In this document: piece by piece, positions 1 through 9,422 of the stretch
How the letters are laid out: every line of letters begins with the position of its first letter
Numbering within the stretch: position 1 is the first letter of the stretch
Assembly: GCF_002377945.1 (NCBI RefSeq)
Contig: NZ_DFQV01000010.1
Span: 1,826 to 65,633, forward strand
Origin: Psychrobacter sp. UBA3480
GTDB taxonomy: Bacteria; Pseudomonadota; Gammaproteobacteria; Pseudomonadales; Moraxellaceae
Direction of reading: 5' to 3'
Length of the DNA: 63,808 nucleotides
The notes under the pieces: model-generated
What the model saw: only the letters and a program-made list of their open reading frames with translations
Told to the model about the DNA's origin: nothing
The model's database searches: none
Position numbers and translations under genes: made by a program

Positions 1-2301
1 TGGACCTTGCGGACCGATTGCTCCTGTATCACCTTGTTCGCCTTTAGGTCCGGGTGTTAGCTCAATCGTATTTATCTGTGTTTGCAAATCTGTCAGCTTG
101 CTATCAACTGCAGTAAATGCAGCACCCACGTTATTGTAGTTCGCATTGCTTATTTTATATGTGGGTGCTTGGAATACACCTGTATTACTGAACTGTGCAC
201 CCCCACCTAAAGTGGTTGCTACATTACTGAAATAAGAAATACCTGTTGTTTCTAACTTTTTTAACTGAGCAATATTCACTGCATCAGTATCGGATGTACC
301 TGCTGCAACACCCGTAATTTGGCGAGTTTTCCAATTATTTGAGTCAACACTAGACGTATCGCCAACACTAAGTGCTGCCAAAGTAGATTGCCACGTTGAA
401 CCAGTATTACCGTCAGCTGAATAACCTGCTACACCTGCGTCAACTGATGTTTTGCTTTGTGTGCCTAGAGCAATACTGTTACGAATATTAGCCGTTGATT
501 CCGTACCCATCGCTACGCTGTCACGACCACTCGCCACTGATGTATTACCGATAGCGGTTGCTCGGATGCCGCTTGCTGTTGCGCCATTACCTAGAGCTTC
601 ATAGTCACTGTCCGCAAACTCAAAGATCTGACCACCATTACCATCATCTTTAAAACGTCGACCATCATTATCAGTCTGAACAGGGGTAACAGCGGCAGTA
701 AAGTCCGCTTGTTCAGTAGCCCCCTCGATAGCAACCACTACAAACTCAAAGCCACTACCTATAGCAGTAGACCCGCTAGCCGTCGCTCTACTAAAACCAC
801 CTAGTGCGGAACTAACGTTACCTGAAGCTTCGTTACCAGCACCTACTGATGAGCTAGCGATACCTGAAGCCGTGTTACTTAAACCCATTGCTGAGCTAGC
901 GACACCTGAAGCTGTGTTATAGCTACCTATTGCTAAACTAACTTCAGCTTGGGCAGCGTTATAACTTCCCATAGCAGTACTATTTTGAGCTGATGCTTCG
1001 TTATAAGCGCCGATCGCTGAGCTATCACCTCCTGAAACAGTATTATCGTAACCCAGTGCTGAACTACGTTCGCCACTTGCTTCATTGGTATGACCAACCG
1101 CAGCGCTTGCAATACCTGATGCGATGTTAGTAAAACCCAATGCTGAACTATTAAGACCTGTAGCAGAGTTGGCACGGCCCATCGCTGAGCTGTCACTGCC
1201 TAAAGCTCTATTTCCCGTACCCAACGCTGAGCTATTGTTAGATGAAGATTGATTAGCAACACCTATCGCTGTGCTAGCAATACCAGAAGCTGTGTTACTA
1301 CGGCCGAAAGCTGAGCTGTCTACTCCGGTTGATCTATTATTAGAGCCTACTGCTGAACTATCGTTACTTGATGCAGTATTACCATACCCCACTGCTGAGC
1401 TACGTTCTCCCGAAGCAGTATTATTAGAACCTAGCGCTGAACTACGCAACTTAGAAGCTACGTTTAGACTACCGACTGCGGTACTACGCTCCTCAGCGGT
1501 TGAGTTGTCGCTACCTATTGCCAAGCTACGAACTCCGGAGGCTGTATTTTCGTTACCTATTGCGGAGCTGGCTTGACCAATTGCCTTATTACTAAAACCT
1601 ACAGCAGTACCAACATAGCCTTCAACCTGATTAAGGCGACCTGCTGCCAATCCAAAACCTTCTGTTATTCTATTTTCGTTACCAAATGCTGAGCTTCTAA
1701 AACCTACAACATAATTTTCTGAACCTATAGCTGAACTGGAATTCCCTAATGCTCTATTGTAAGCACCTATCGCTGAGCTACTTTCACCAGAGGCAGTATT
1801 AGTGTTGCCTACCGCTGAGCTATATAGACTTGATGCTTCATTTCTATGGCCCATTGCTGAGCTAAAAGGACCTGAAGCAACATTGTCATAACCTATTGCT
1901 GTTGCATTAGTATTCAAAGCTCTATTTTGGAAACCTACTGCTGAGCTAGAAGGAGCTGAAGCAACATTGACATAACCTATTGCTGTTGAATTGGTATTCA
2001 AAGCTTGGTTTTGAAATCCACAAGCTATAGATGTATTTTGTGGGGCGGTACTGCCATTTGTTCCACTGGGTTGCGTTATACACACTTCCGCTTGGCTACT
2101 CATTGCCGTCAATCCTAGCACGCCAGCAATAGCAACCCCTATAGCACTCCGGCGTAGTGAGTTGCCTAGTTTCGCAGCTGGCACTGTGCCCACTTGACCT
2201 GATCTATTATTAGACTTTCCACCCGACTTGCTGATTTCACTAACGGCGGTATAGCAACCCGTAGAACGATTAAAAACAACGCGGTAAACATGGTTTAACA
2301 T
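1..2301 (-). CDS. Trimeric autotransporter adhesin (YadA/Hia type), 3' end beyond the window
   Basis: Surface adhesin of type Vc secretion. The frame is open from the ATG at 2301 to the left edge (767 codons), with an AGGA ribosome site a few bases upstream. The first residues (MLNHVYRVVFN, then AVSEISKSGGK) are an extended signal-peptide region of the type V class, followed by a hydrophobic stretch and a likely cleavage after SSQA. Next come about 30 head repeats of 14 residues (SSAxGxxNxASGxx), a few more of the same kind after a short insert, a neck/stalk segment (RQITGVAAGTSDTDAVNIAQLK), and collagen-like Gly-X-Y triplets (GPKGEQGDTG) at the window edge. The C-terminal membrane anchor is not in the window. 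The 42-bp DNA periodicity of the head invites recombination. Confidence 0.93.
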   Translation of the reverse strand, partial: MLNHVYRVVFNRSTGCYTAVSEISKSGGKSNNRSGQVGTVPAAKLGNSLRRSAIGVAIAGVLGLTAMSSQAEVCITQPSGTNGSTAPQNTSIACGFQNQALNTNSTAIGYVNVASAPSSSAVGFQNRALNTNATAIGYDNVASGPFSSAMGHRNEASSLYSSAVGNTNTASGESSSAIGAYNRALGNSSSAIGSENYVVGFRSSAFGNENRITEGFGLAAGRLNQVEGYVGTAVGFSNKAIGQASSAIGNENTASGVRSLAIGSDNSTAEERSTAVGSLNVASKLRSSALGSNNTASGERSSAVGYGNTASSNDSSAVGSNNRSTGVDSSAFGRSNTASGIASTAIGVANQSSSNNSSALGTGNRALGSDSSAMGRANSATGLNSSALGFTNIASGIASAAVGHTNEASGERSSALGYDNTVSGGDSSAIGAYNEASAQNSTAMGSYNAAQAEVSLAIGSYNTASGVASSAMGLSNTASGIASSSVGAGNEASGNVSSALGGFSRATASGSTAIGSGFEFVVVAIEGATEQADFTAAVTPVQTDNDGRRFKDDGNGGQIFEFADSDYEALGNGATASGIRATAIGNTSVASGRDSVAMGTESTANIRNSIALGTQSKTSVDAGVAGYSADGNTGSTWQSTLAALSVGDTSSVDSNNWKTRQITGVAAGTSDTDAVNIAQLKKLETTGISYFSNVATTLGGGAQFSNTGVFQAPTYKISNANYNNVGAAFTAVDSKLTDLQTQINTIELTPGPKGEQGDTGAIGPQGP

Positions 2302-2795
2302 GAGAGTATCCTGTATATATAAAGTCGCTATTAAAGCAACTATATGATGGCTATATAAATAGACTGATAGTTAAGCTATCGCTATTAGACATAGACGTTA
2401 GTGTTGATAAATAGTTAAACAAGGAAGCTATTGGTTGAGTGTTTCTATGAACAGCCTGTCCACTAGAAAATTGAAATATTATTCTTAAAGTTTTGAGAGC
2501 TAAAACTCTCATCTCTAGAAATATTTCTGTGTAATTTTGATATAAAAGAGAACACTACAGATACATAATGAAATATTATATGTTAATTGTAAAGTTCTTG
2601 TTTTGAATTTGTAACTTAGAAATATATTCTTTAAAGAATATATTATGAGGCTGGAACAGAAAATACTGGCTGATATATGTGTTTGACGAGTATTAGTTTG
2701 ATGGAGTTATCTATCACATGTAAATGAGATTACTCATTAACCTATGTATGACAGTATGCAAGTCATTAAGAGAATAATGATTTTTTATCAGACAC
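2302..2795. other. Gene-free upstream region of the adhesin
   Basis: AT-rich stretch of about 490 bases between the adhesin start and the pssA terminator. It presumably carries the adhesin promoter, but I cannot place the -35/-10 boxes with confidence. It contains a perfect 24-bp palindrome (2621-2644, listed separately) and a short GAGAG...CTCTC hairpin near 2495-2510. Confidence 0.5.
2621..2644. repeat. Perfect 24-bp AT-rich palindrome
   Basis: Two 12-base arms (AATATATTCTTT and its exact complement) meet with no spacer. It lies about 320 bases upstream of the adhesin start and 170 bases beyond the 3' end side of pssA. There is no T-run, so a terminator is unlikely. A dimeric regulator site or a cruciform-prone element is possible. 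The function is unknown. Confidence 0.6.
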
Positions 2796-2826
2796 AAAAA
2801 AGCCGCTTATCAATAGATAAGCGGCT
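2796..2826 (-). terminator. Terminator after pssA
   Basis: An 11-bp stem (AGCCGCTTATC and its complement, loop of 4) is followed on the minus strand by a T-run. It lies about 100 bases downstream of the pssA stop. Confidence 0.85.
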
Positions 2827-2930
2827 CTTGTAAGATATACTTAGAGTTAGTTTAGTATTAACTAACTTAAATGGTTAAAATTTGAAAATAACTCATAGCA
2901 ATCTAAAATAGCATATGGAAGACATTAAAT

Positions 2931-3845
2931 TTAGTGTTTAAAATTTGCTTTTATCGTAGTCACGATACCTGATAACGCATAGATAATGCCGATGGCTAAG
3001 ATACCAACAGGAATATCATAGAGCACGATGCTCATGACTAGCACCCCAATGATAAGCACTACAAAAGGTACTTTCTTTTTATCAAATTCTTTAAAGCTAT
3101 AGTATTTGACATTGCTGACCATCAGTAGACCGCAAGTCACGACCCAAGCTGCAAACAGTAGCATGACGGCTGTATCGTATTGACCAATCCACTCGTTATG
3201 ATCGACTGCAACCATCACAGCAGATGTCACCAATATAGCAGCAAGCGGACTGGCCAAGCCAACAAAGTACTTTTTATCGACGATGCCAACCTGAACATTA
3301 AAGCGTGCAAGACGAAAAGCAGCACAAGCGGTAAAGACAAACGCACAGCCAATGCCGATACGACCCAAAGCTTCTAAAGCGAAACTATAAATCAAAATAG
3401 CAGGGGCAACACCAAACGCTAACATATCTGCTAAAGAGTCGTACTGCTCACCAAATGGACTTTGCGCATTGAGCATACGTGCGACACGTCCATCTGCGCC
3501 ATCAAGAATAGCGGATAAAAAGATAGCCAAAGCTGCTTTATAGAACTCGCCTTGCGTACTCGCCAAAATCGAGTAAAAGCCTGACAGTAGCGATAAGGTA
3601 GTGATCAGATTGGGTGCCAAATAGACACCGCGACTAACCACTCGCTTACCTTCGGCTACTTCAGCTTCAATCACCTCAAATGTCAAACCATCATAGCTGT
3701 CGTTATCCGCTAGGCGGATATTAAACTCGTGCTCATCAATAAACGGCGGCTGAGTCGCTGCATTATCTTGCAGCGAGCCGTCGTTTAAGGACGCATTGTT
3801 CAAAGGTGCATTATTCGGCTGGCCGATAGGTGGCTGAGTCGTCAT
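2931..3845 (-). CDS. pssA: CDP-diacylglycerol-serine O-phosphatidyltransferase
   Basis: Inner-membrane enzyme that makes phosphatidylserine from CDP-diacylglycerol and serine, the first step towards phosphatidylethanolamine. The CDP-alcohol phosphatidyltransferase signature D-G-x2-A-R-x8-G-x3-D-x3-D is complete at about residues 118-140 (DGRVARMLN...GEQYDSLAD). About 70 polar N-terminal residues rich in Asn and Gln precede the membrane part. Several hydrophobic segments follow the motif. The length of 304 residues fits the PssA group of membrane-embedded enzymes. AAGGAT stands upstream of the ATG. The gene is followed by its own terminator and preceded by rlmJ at 26 bases, so the two may be cotranscribed. 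Confidence 0.93.
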   Translation of the reverse strand: MTTQPPIGQPNNAPLNNASLNDGSLQDNAATQPPFIDEHEFNIRLADNDSYDGLTFEVIEAEVAEGKRVVSRGVYLAPNLITTLSLLSGFYSILASTQGEFYKAALAIFLSAILDGADGRVARMLNAQSPFGEQYDSLADMLAFGVAPAILIYSFALEALGRIGIGCAFVFTACAAFRLARFNVQVGIVDKKYFVGLASPLAAILVTSAVMVAVDHNEWIGQYDTAVMLLFAAWVVTCGLLMVSNVKYYSFKEFDKKKVPFVVLIIGVLVMSIVLYDIPVGILAIGIIYALSGIVTTIKANFKH

Positions 3846-3871
3846 CTTAATATCCTTATTGGCCGTTATTG

Positions 3872-4759
3872 CTATTCGCCGACGAGCCAGCGCACATTGG
3901 TCGCACTATCAGGCGTCAAGTTTGGCGCGTCTTCTACTTTTAGTACTGGTTGTAAGAAACGTAATATCTCACGCGCATGATTATCAAACTGCCATGGCGG
4001 ATTGATAACCAGTAGACCTGTGCCGTTCAGACCAACCGCAACATCATTAGGATAAATGTTTAGCTCACAAACTAGCTGACGTCTCATTTCAGTACGTTTG
4101 AGCTTTTTATAGAAGAGCTCTACGGCTTCGATATTTTTGATTGGGAACCAAAGCGCATAAGTTCCTTGTGGCCATTTGGTATAAGCCGCGACTAATAAAT
4201 CGATCAGGCGCGTAAAATCTTTGTGCTCTTGCTCATAAGGAGGATCAAGGAAAATCAAACCGCGCTTTTCTTTTGGTGGAATAACAGCGGTGATACCTTC
4301 AAAAGCATCACGATGCTGAATACCAATTGGCAACTTATGTAGCTGATAGTTCAACGCATCGTATTCAGTCGCTTTGGCTTCAAAAGCCTCAGCACGCACG
4401 CCAGCATCAGGCTTTTTGGCGGCGGTTTTTTCGACGTGATGGGCTACCCACCATGGCGAACCAGGGTAGACTTTATTGTCGTAAGTGAATTTGGCTTGCT
4501 TAATGCCTTCCATATAATCTTTGACAGCAGCTGGCGCCTTTTCGGTATCTGCTTTTAGAAAAGCTTGAATACCGCCTTTGGCCTCACCTGTTTTGCGCGC
4601 TTCTTCACTGCTTAGTGAATACAGTCCACGACCGCCATAAGCGTCAAGCACATAAAAAGGTTTGTTTTTCTGCCCCAGTTGATTAAGCAGTTGTACCAAT
4701 AAAATGTGTTTAACCACATCAGCAAAGTTACCAGCGTGGTAGGCGTGTTTATAGTTCAT
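3872..4759 (-). CDS. rlmJ: 23S rRNA (adenine-2030-N6)-methyltransferase
   Basis: SAM-dependent methyltransferase that modifies A2030 of 23S rRNA. The N-terminus MNYKHAYHAGNFADVVKH is characteristic of the family. The catalytic N6-adenine motif DPPY is at about residues 172-175, preceded by the hydrophobic strand GLIFL. The length of 295 residues is slightly above the approximately 280 usual for RlmJ. It lies 26 bases upstream of pssA on the same strand. The product is cytoplasmic. The identification rests on strong resemblance to the YhiR/RlmJ family. Confidence 0.93.
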   Translation of the reverse strand: MNYKHAYHAGNFADVVKHILLVQLLNQLGQKNKPFYVLDAYGGRGLYSLSSEEARKTGEAKGGIQAFLKADTEKAPAAVKDYMEGIKQAKFTYDNKVYPGSPWWVAHHVEKTAAKKPDAGVRAEAFEAKATEYDALNYQLHKLPIGIQHRDAFEGITAVIPPKEKRGLIFLDPPYEQEHKDFTRLIDLLVAAYTKWPQGTYALWFPIKNIEAVELFYKKLKRTEMRRQLVCELNIYPNDVAVGLNGTGLLVINPPWQFDNHAREILRFLQPVLKVEDAPNLTPDSATNVRWLVGE

Positions 4760-4900
4760 AATCTCAAAAGTTTAAATAAGAAAAATTGCATCTATGGTAG
4801 CATAGGCAGAGTAAAAGATAATGTGGTTTTAGTAAGTGCTTTCAATAAAAACGTATTGAATGACGGTATATTGACAGCTGATTGATAATAATGAGATGAA

Positions 4901-5653
4901 ATGACGCAGATTATTAGCAACCTTAACAAGACAGCGTTGGTCATTGATCATCCGATAGGTCAGGATAATCCACCATTACTGCTGCCAGATACTCATAATG
5001 ATAGCCAAGAAATTCCTACTCAGCACGTATTGCAGATGTCTGACTTTGCAGTGAACTGGGAAGATAAGCTGACGGATAAACAGCTTGATACCTTTGTCAC
5101 TGACGGCTGGCTCATCATTGATGACGTATTCAATAGTACTGCCTTATTAGCACTACAAGCAGAAAGCGGTTTTATTGACTATCGTGATGCAGAGCTGACC
5201 GCTGGTGTTCGCATCAGTGATATTCGCGGTGATAGAATACGCTGGATTACCGAAGACTTTTTTGCAGGCTATTACTATCTACAAAGCATCAATGCTTTGG
5301 CTTCTATATTCAATCGTAGTTTATTTGCTGGTATTCGCCATAGCGAAGCGCATTATGCGTGCTATCCGACTGGCTTTGGCTATCAATGGCACAGTGACAA
5401 CCCTGCTGGACGTAATGAACGTGTTATCTCGGCAGTGTTTTATCTTAATGATGATTGGGAAGCAGCCGATGGCGGTGCACTAGAGGTCGTTGACAAACAT
5501 GGCACGCACCATGAAGTGATGCCAGTCGCCAATAGACTGATTATTTTCGATAGCGATTTACGTCATCAAGTACAAACTGCGCATCGCCAACGCTACTCTA
5601 TCGCCACTTGGCTAAGACGTGATGATGCTGTAGTTTTGTTTGCTGCGCCCTGA
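4901..5653 (+). CDS. 2-oxoglutarate/Fe(II)-dependent oxygenase of the prolyl-hydroxylase (SM-20) type
   Basis: Predicted 2-oxoglutarate- and Fe(II)-dependent dioxygenase with a double-stranded beta-helix. The likely metal triad is H164 and D166 (WHSDN) with H222 (DLRHQV), and R231 is placed to bind 2-oxoglutarate. The segment DGGALEV and the closing RYSIATWLRR are typical of prolyl-4-hydroxylase-like proteins. The first 45 residues look unstructured. The substrate is unknown; bacterial relatives include ribosomal-protein or EF-Tu hydroxylases, but nothing here decides that. It is divergent from rlmJ and 57 bases ahead of a lipoprotein gene on the same strand. Confidence 0.85.
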   Translation: MTQIISNLNKTALVIDHPIGQDNPPLLLPDTHNDSQEIPTQHVLQMSDFAVNWEDKLTDKQLDTFVTDGWLIIDDVFNSTALLALQAESGFIDYRDAELTAGVRISDIRGDRIRWITEDFFAGYYYLQSINALASIFNRSLFAGIRHSEAHYACYPTGFGYQWHSDNPAGRNERVISAVFYLNDDWEAADGGALEVVDKHGTHHEVMPVANRLIIFDSDLRHQVQTAHRQRYSIATWLRRDDAVVLFAAP

Positions 5654-5710
5654 GTATATCTATCATTTGCCACGGCTCTAAGTAAGCTTTGTTAATTAAG
5701 GACAATAATA

Positions 5711-6175
5711 ATGCGTAAGAATCTATTCAGATATTCTATTTTAGTTATTATGTTACCTTTGCTTGCAAGCTGCACGGCTATTAATCATCAAGCCTCAACT
5801 CAACAAATCAGTGAGCCTTTCTTTACCTATCACCTACCAAAATCCACCTCTGAAAAATCTGTGATAGTTACACCAACTGCTATCACGACTGAGTTCAAGT
5901 ATGAGAACGGGTGTCTGCTTGCATTTGATAGAACAAGATGGATGACGCCAGTATTTCCAGAAGGACATGCCACTTTCGATATTAGTAATAAAACTTTAAA
6001 ATTATTAGGAACAAGTTATCAAATGGGCGAAGTTGTTTTTGCTGGTGGCAATATCAGTAATTATGACAGAGACAAAGCTAAAACTTATAGCAATACTCTA
6101 GCCGAAAAATGTATTACAGAGTATTTAGCAAAATTTTATGGTGATTATGAAAAAATTTACTTAGACAGAGACTAA
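5711..6175 (+). CDS. Putative lipoprotein of unknown function
   Basis: Protein of 154 residues with a lipoprotein signal peptide: a basic start (MRKNLFRY), a hydrophobic stretch, and the lipobox LLASC with the lipid-bearing Cys at 21. The mature part is soluble, with two further Cys residues (in GCLL and KCI) that could form a disulfide. I do not recognise the family. AAGGACAATAATA precedes the ATG. It lies close behind the 2OG oxygenase gene but has no evident functional link to it. Confidence 0.75.
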   Translation: MRKNLFRYSILVIMLPLLASCTAINHQASTQQISEPFFTYHLPKSTSEKSVIVTPTAITTEFKYENGCLLAFDRTRWMTPVFPEGHATFDISNKTLKLLGTSYQMGEVVFAGGNISNYDRDKAKTYSNTLAEKCITEYLAKFYGDYEKIYLDRD

Positions 6176-6288
6176 GATTTTTTTAACTATAGCAATTGAT
6201 TAACCTTTATATATTTGCAACGCATAAATAATTAGTACCAAATAGACCTGATAAAAAATAAGCTATCTTTTATAGCAAAAAACATTAA

Positions 6289-7509
<1,221 letters not shown>

Positions 7510-7555
7510 TTATAAGATTAATTACGCCTGACTAATTGATTATATCTATCCAAAG

Positions 7556-7591
7556 AAAAAGCGCTACCTAATTTAGGTTAGCGCTTTTTTT
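7556..7591 (+). terminator. Terminator after dapE
   Basis: AAAGCGCTACCT pairs with AGGTTAGCGCTTT (one bulged base), followed by a T-run, about 50 bases downstream of the dapE stop. Confidence 0.85.
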
Positions 7592-7650
7592 GTCATTGTT
7601 TTATCGACAATGAATTGAGTGGCTTAAATTACTTAAGCCACTTACTAGAT

Positions 7651-8154
7651 CTACTCGATACCAATATAGACATCAACTTGACCGTATTCTAAGTTACCAC
7701 CGATATAATGCTCAAAGTCTACATTAAACGTTCGGGTATGCTCGCAATCTGCCGCATTGAAATACTCCCAAGCACTTTCCCATGCATTCATCACAGTGTT
7801 GGGCATATAACCTTCTTCAGAAAATACCAAGTACTTTCCTGCAGGAATATCAACCGTCACTACGTTACTAGCACTGGCTACACTGTCGCTTTCTGACTGA
7901 GCATCTTGCTCGCTGGCTACTTTCCAACTGGCCACAACGTCAAATGCTCCTGCCAGATCATCGCTCTCGTAGTTGTGATAGACACCATAAATGTCTTCAC
8001 CTTCAGGGAGTTCACCCGCGTGATTTTGATAAAACTTCTGCCATAATCTACCAAGTTTGGCAGTGTCATGGCTTACCTCAGCGTTATTAGTGGTACGAAC
8101 GCTGATACCGCGACAAGCGATCGCTTCTGGTAGCTCTTTGATTTGTGATGTCAT
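7651..8154 (-). CDS. GyrI-like/effector-binding domain protein
   Basis: Single-domain protein of 167 residues resembling the GyrI-like small-molecule-binding domain (the ligand-binding part of AraC/MerR-type activators and of integron-borne effector-binding proteins). Typical segments are LGRLWQKFYQ, YGVYHNYESD, VDIPAGKYLVF, AWESAWEYF and the closing VDVYIGIE. No DNA-binding domain is attached. The ligand is unknown. AAGG lies upstream of the ATG. It is 65 bases downstream of iscX on the same strand. Confidence 0.8.
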   Translation of the reverse strand: MTSQIKELPEAIACRGISVRTTNNAEVSHDTAKLGRLWQKFYQNHAGELPEGEDIYGVYHNYESDDLAGAFDVVASWKVASEQDAQSESDSVASASNVVTVDIPAGKYLVFSEEGYMPNTVMNAWESAWEYFNAADCEHTRTFNVDFEHYIGGNLEYGQVDVYIGIE

Positions 8155-8219
8155 GATGCGGCCTTTTCTATCTGTTTATTTAGTTTTCTGTTTATAGTAA
8201 TGCTGGCAGACTGAATCGA

Positions 8220-8429
8220 TTAATCTGCTTCATCAATCCAGTTCATTTGAATGGCTTCTAGGATGCCTTCATTTGATTTTTGTGGATCATCATCAAAGCC
8301 TTCAAGCTCAGTTACCCAGCGGTGCAAATCAGTAAAGCGAATGTACTGTGGGTCTGTTTCTGGAAATTTCTCATAAAGCTCAATCGCGATATCTAAGCTG
8401 TCTGTCCATTTTAATTTTTGTGGTGTCAT
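8220..8429 (-). CDS. iscX: Fe-S cluster assembly protein IscX
   Basis: Small acidic protein of 69 residues that binds IscS and iron and modulates Fe-S cluster assembly. The match to the family is clear: [27 protein letters not shown], and [17 protein letters not shown] ending in WIDEAD. In many bacteria iscX closes the isc operon, but here it stands away from any isc gene visible in the window. AAGG lies upstream of the ATG. Confidence 0.95.
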   Translation of the reverse strand: MTPQKLKWTDSLDIAIELYEKFPETDPQYIRFTDLHRWVTELEGFDDDPQKSNEGILEAIQMNWIDEAD

Positions 8430-8606
8430 AGTGGTACCTTATTTTTAGTCGTTTTGAGAAACATCATCTTAAAAAACGATGCCATCGTCCTAATACTGAC
8501 GACTTGATGGGCTCTATCCTACCAAAATTCAGCGAATGATTATAGCCAAGTTACTTTACGATGTTGTTTTCCAATACTGGGTTTCAAGACTGTTTTGCGA
8601 TATGGC

Positions 8607-9143
8607 TTAGGCTGATTTAGTCGATTTTACTGCGACTTGGTGCTGATTCCATGTGTTAATGGTATCCGTCAAATGCTCGCCCATCATATCTAATACTTCT
8701 GGTGTGCGCATACCTTTACTATCTGTAAAAACAAACTTAGTCATACCAACGCCCATCAGCTGATTTTTGACAAAAAACCGATGCTCAAAATACACATATT
8801 TATGATCCCATCCTGCGACTGCACTACTAAGCGTCATTTTATCCAAAAATTTAATTTGCTTCAGATAAATCATCTCTTGCATGGCAATCACCCAATTGAG
8901 CGACTTGATGCCTTTTTCGTGACAGCACGCCTTTACCCAGCGTGTCACGTTTAGCTCAATAAATGATAAATAACGATAATTGGGTAAATGATCGCGAAAT
9001 CCCATATCGTGGGGCAAAATTCGATAATGACGGACGGTCGGTGCAGTCAATGTCTCTAGACTGATATTCTCACTCGTCGATTGATGCTTGAGCTGTTGTT
9101 TAAGTAAACTAACCATAATAAAAAAACGCAGTAGCATATTCAT
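8607..9143 (-). CDS. Thioesterase-like hot-dog fold protein (THEM6-like 4HBT family)
   Basis: Protein of 178 residues with the hot-dog thioesterase pattern of the 4HBT_2 group: MGFRDHLPNYRYLSFIEL, then GWDHKYVYFEHRFF and GVGMTKFVFTD. The substrate is probably an acyl-CoA or another acyl thioester, but this is inference from the fold. The N-terminus begins with a hydrophobic stretch (MNMLLRFFIMVSLL) that may be a membrane anchor. It stands alone between iscX and the transhydrogenase operon. The 279 bases to the pntB stop contain the pntB terminator and nothing else I recognise. Confidence 0.75.
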   Translation of the reverse strand: MNMLLRFFIMVSLLKQQLKHQSTSENISLETLTAPTVRHYRILPHDMGFRDHLPNYRYLSFIELNVTRWVKACCHEKGIKSLNWVIAMQEMIYLKQIKFLDKMTLSSAVAGWDHKYVYFEHRFFVKNQLMGVGMTKFVFTDSKGMRTPEVLDMMGEHLTDTINTWNQHQVAVKSTKSA

Positions 9144-9344
9144 AAATCTTTCTCTTATTTCATCGTATTTATAATTGTTAATCGTCTATCGTTAAAGCCG
9201 TTCAGATGGGTTAAAAGGTTAATCAGGCGCATACCGTATAGTGAGTACATAAAGCGCAGCTAATATTGTGATCATTAAAAACTGACCATAATTGGAAATA
9301 ACCTCAGTCCATAGTCGGCTTATAAATGTCGCCCACTTTAACGC

Positions 9345-9368
9345 AAAAAAAGCCACCTCAGTGACTTT
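9345..9368 (-). terminator. Terminator after pntB
   Basis: On the minus strand an 8-bp stem (AAAGTCAC with GTGGCTTT, one T-G pair, loop of 4) is followed by a T-run. It is about 55 bases past the pntB stop. Confidence 0.75.
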
Positions 9369-9422
9369 CGTTATCTAAAAACTTATCTGCAAATAATCAT
9401 GGTTAAAAACATAGCTTAGAGA

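Noticed and set aside
1271..1576. Plus-strand open frame of 101 codons
   Set aside because: Antisense to the adhesin repeats; its own repetitive, low-complexity product is a by-product of the 42-base period.
400..2000. Regular 42-base repeats that could suggest a CRISPR or other non-coding array
   Set aside because: They are in frame and encode the 14-residue head repeats of the adhesin; units are diverged and there are no unique spacers.
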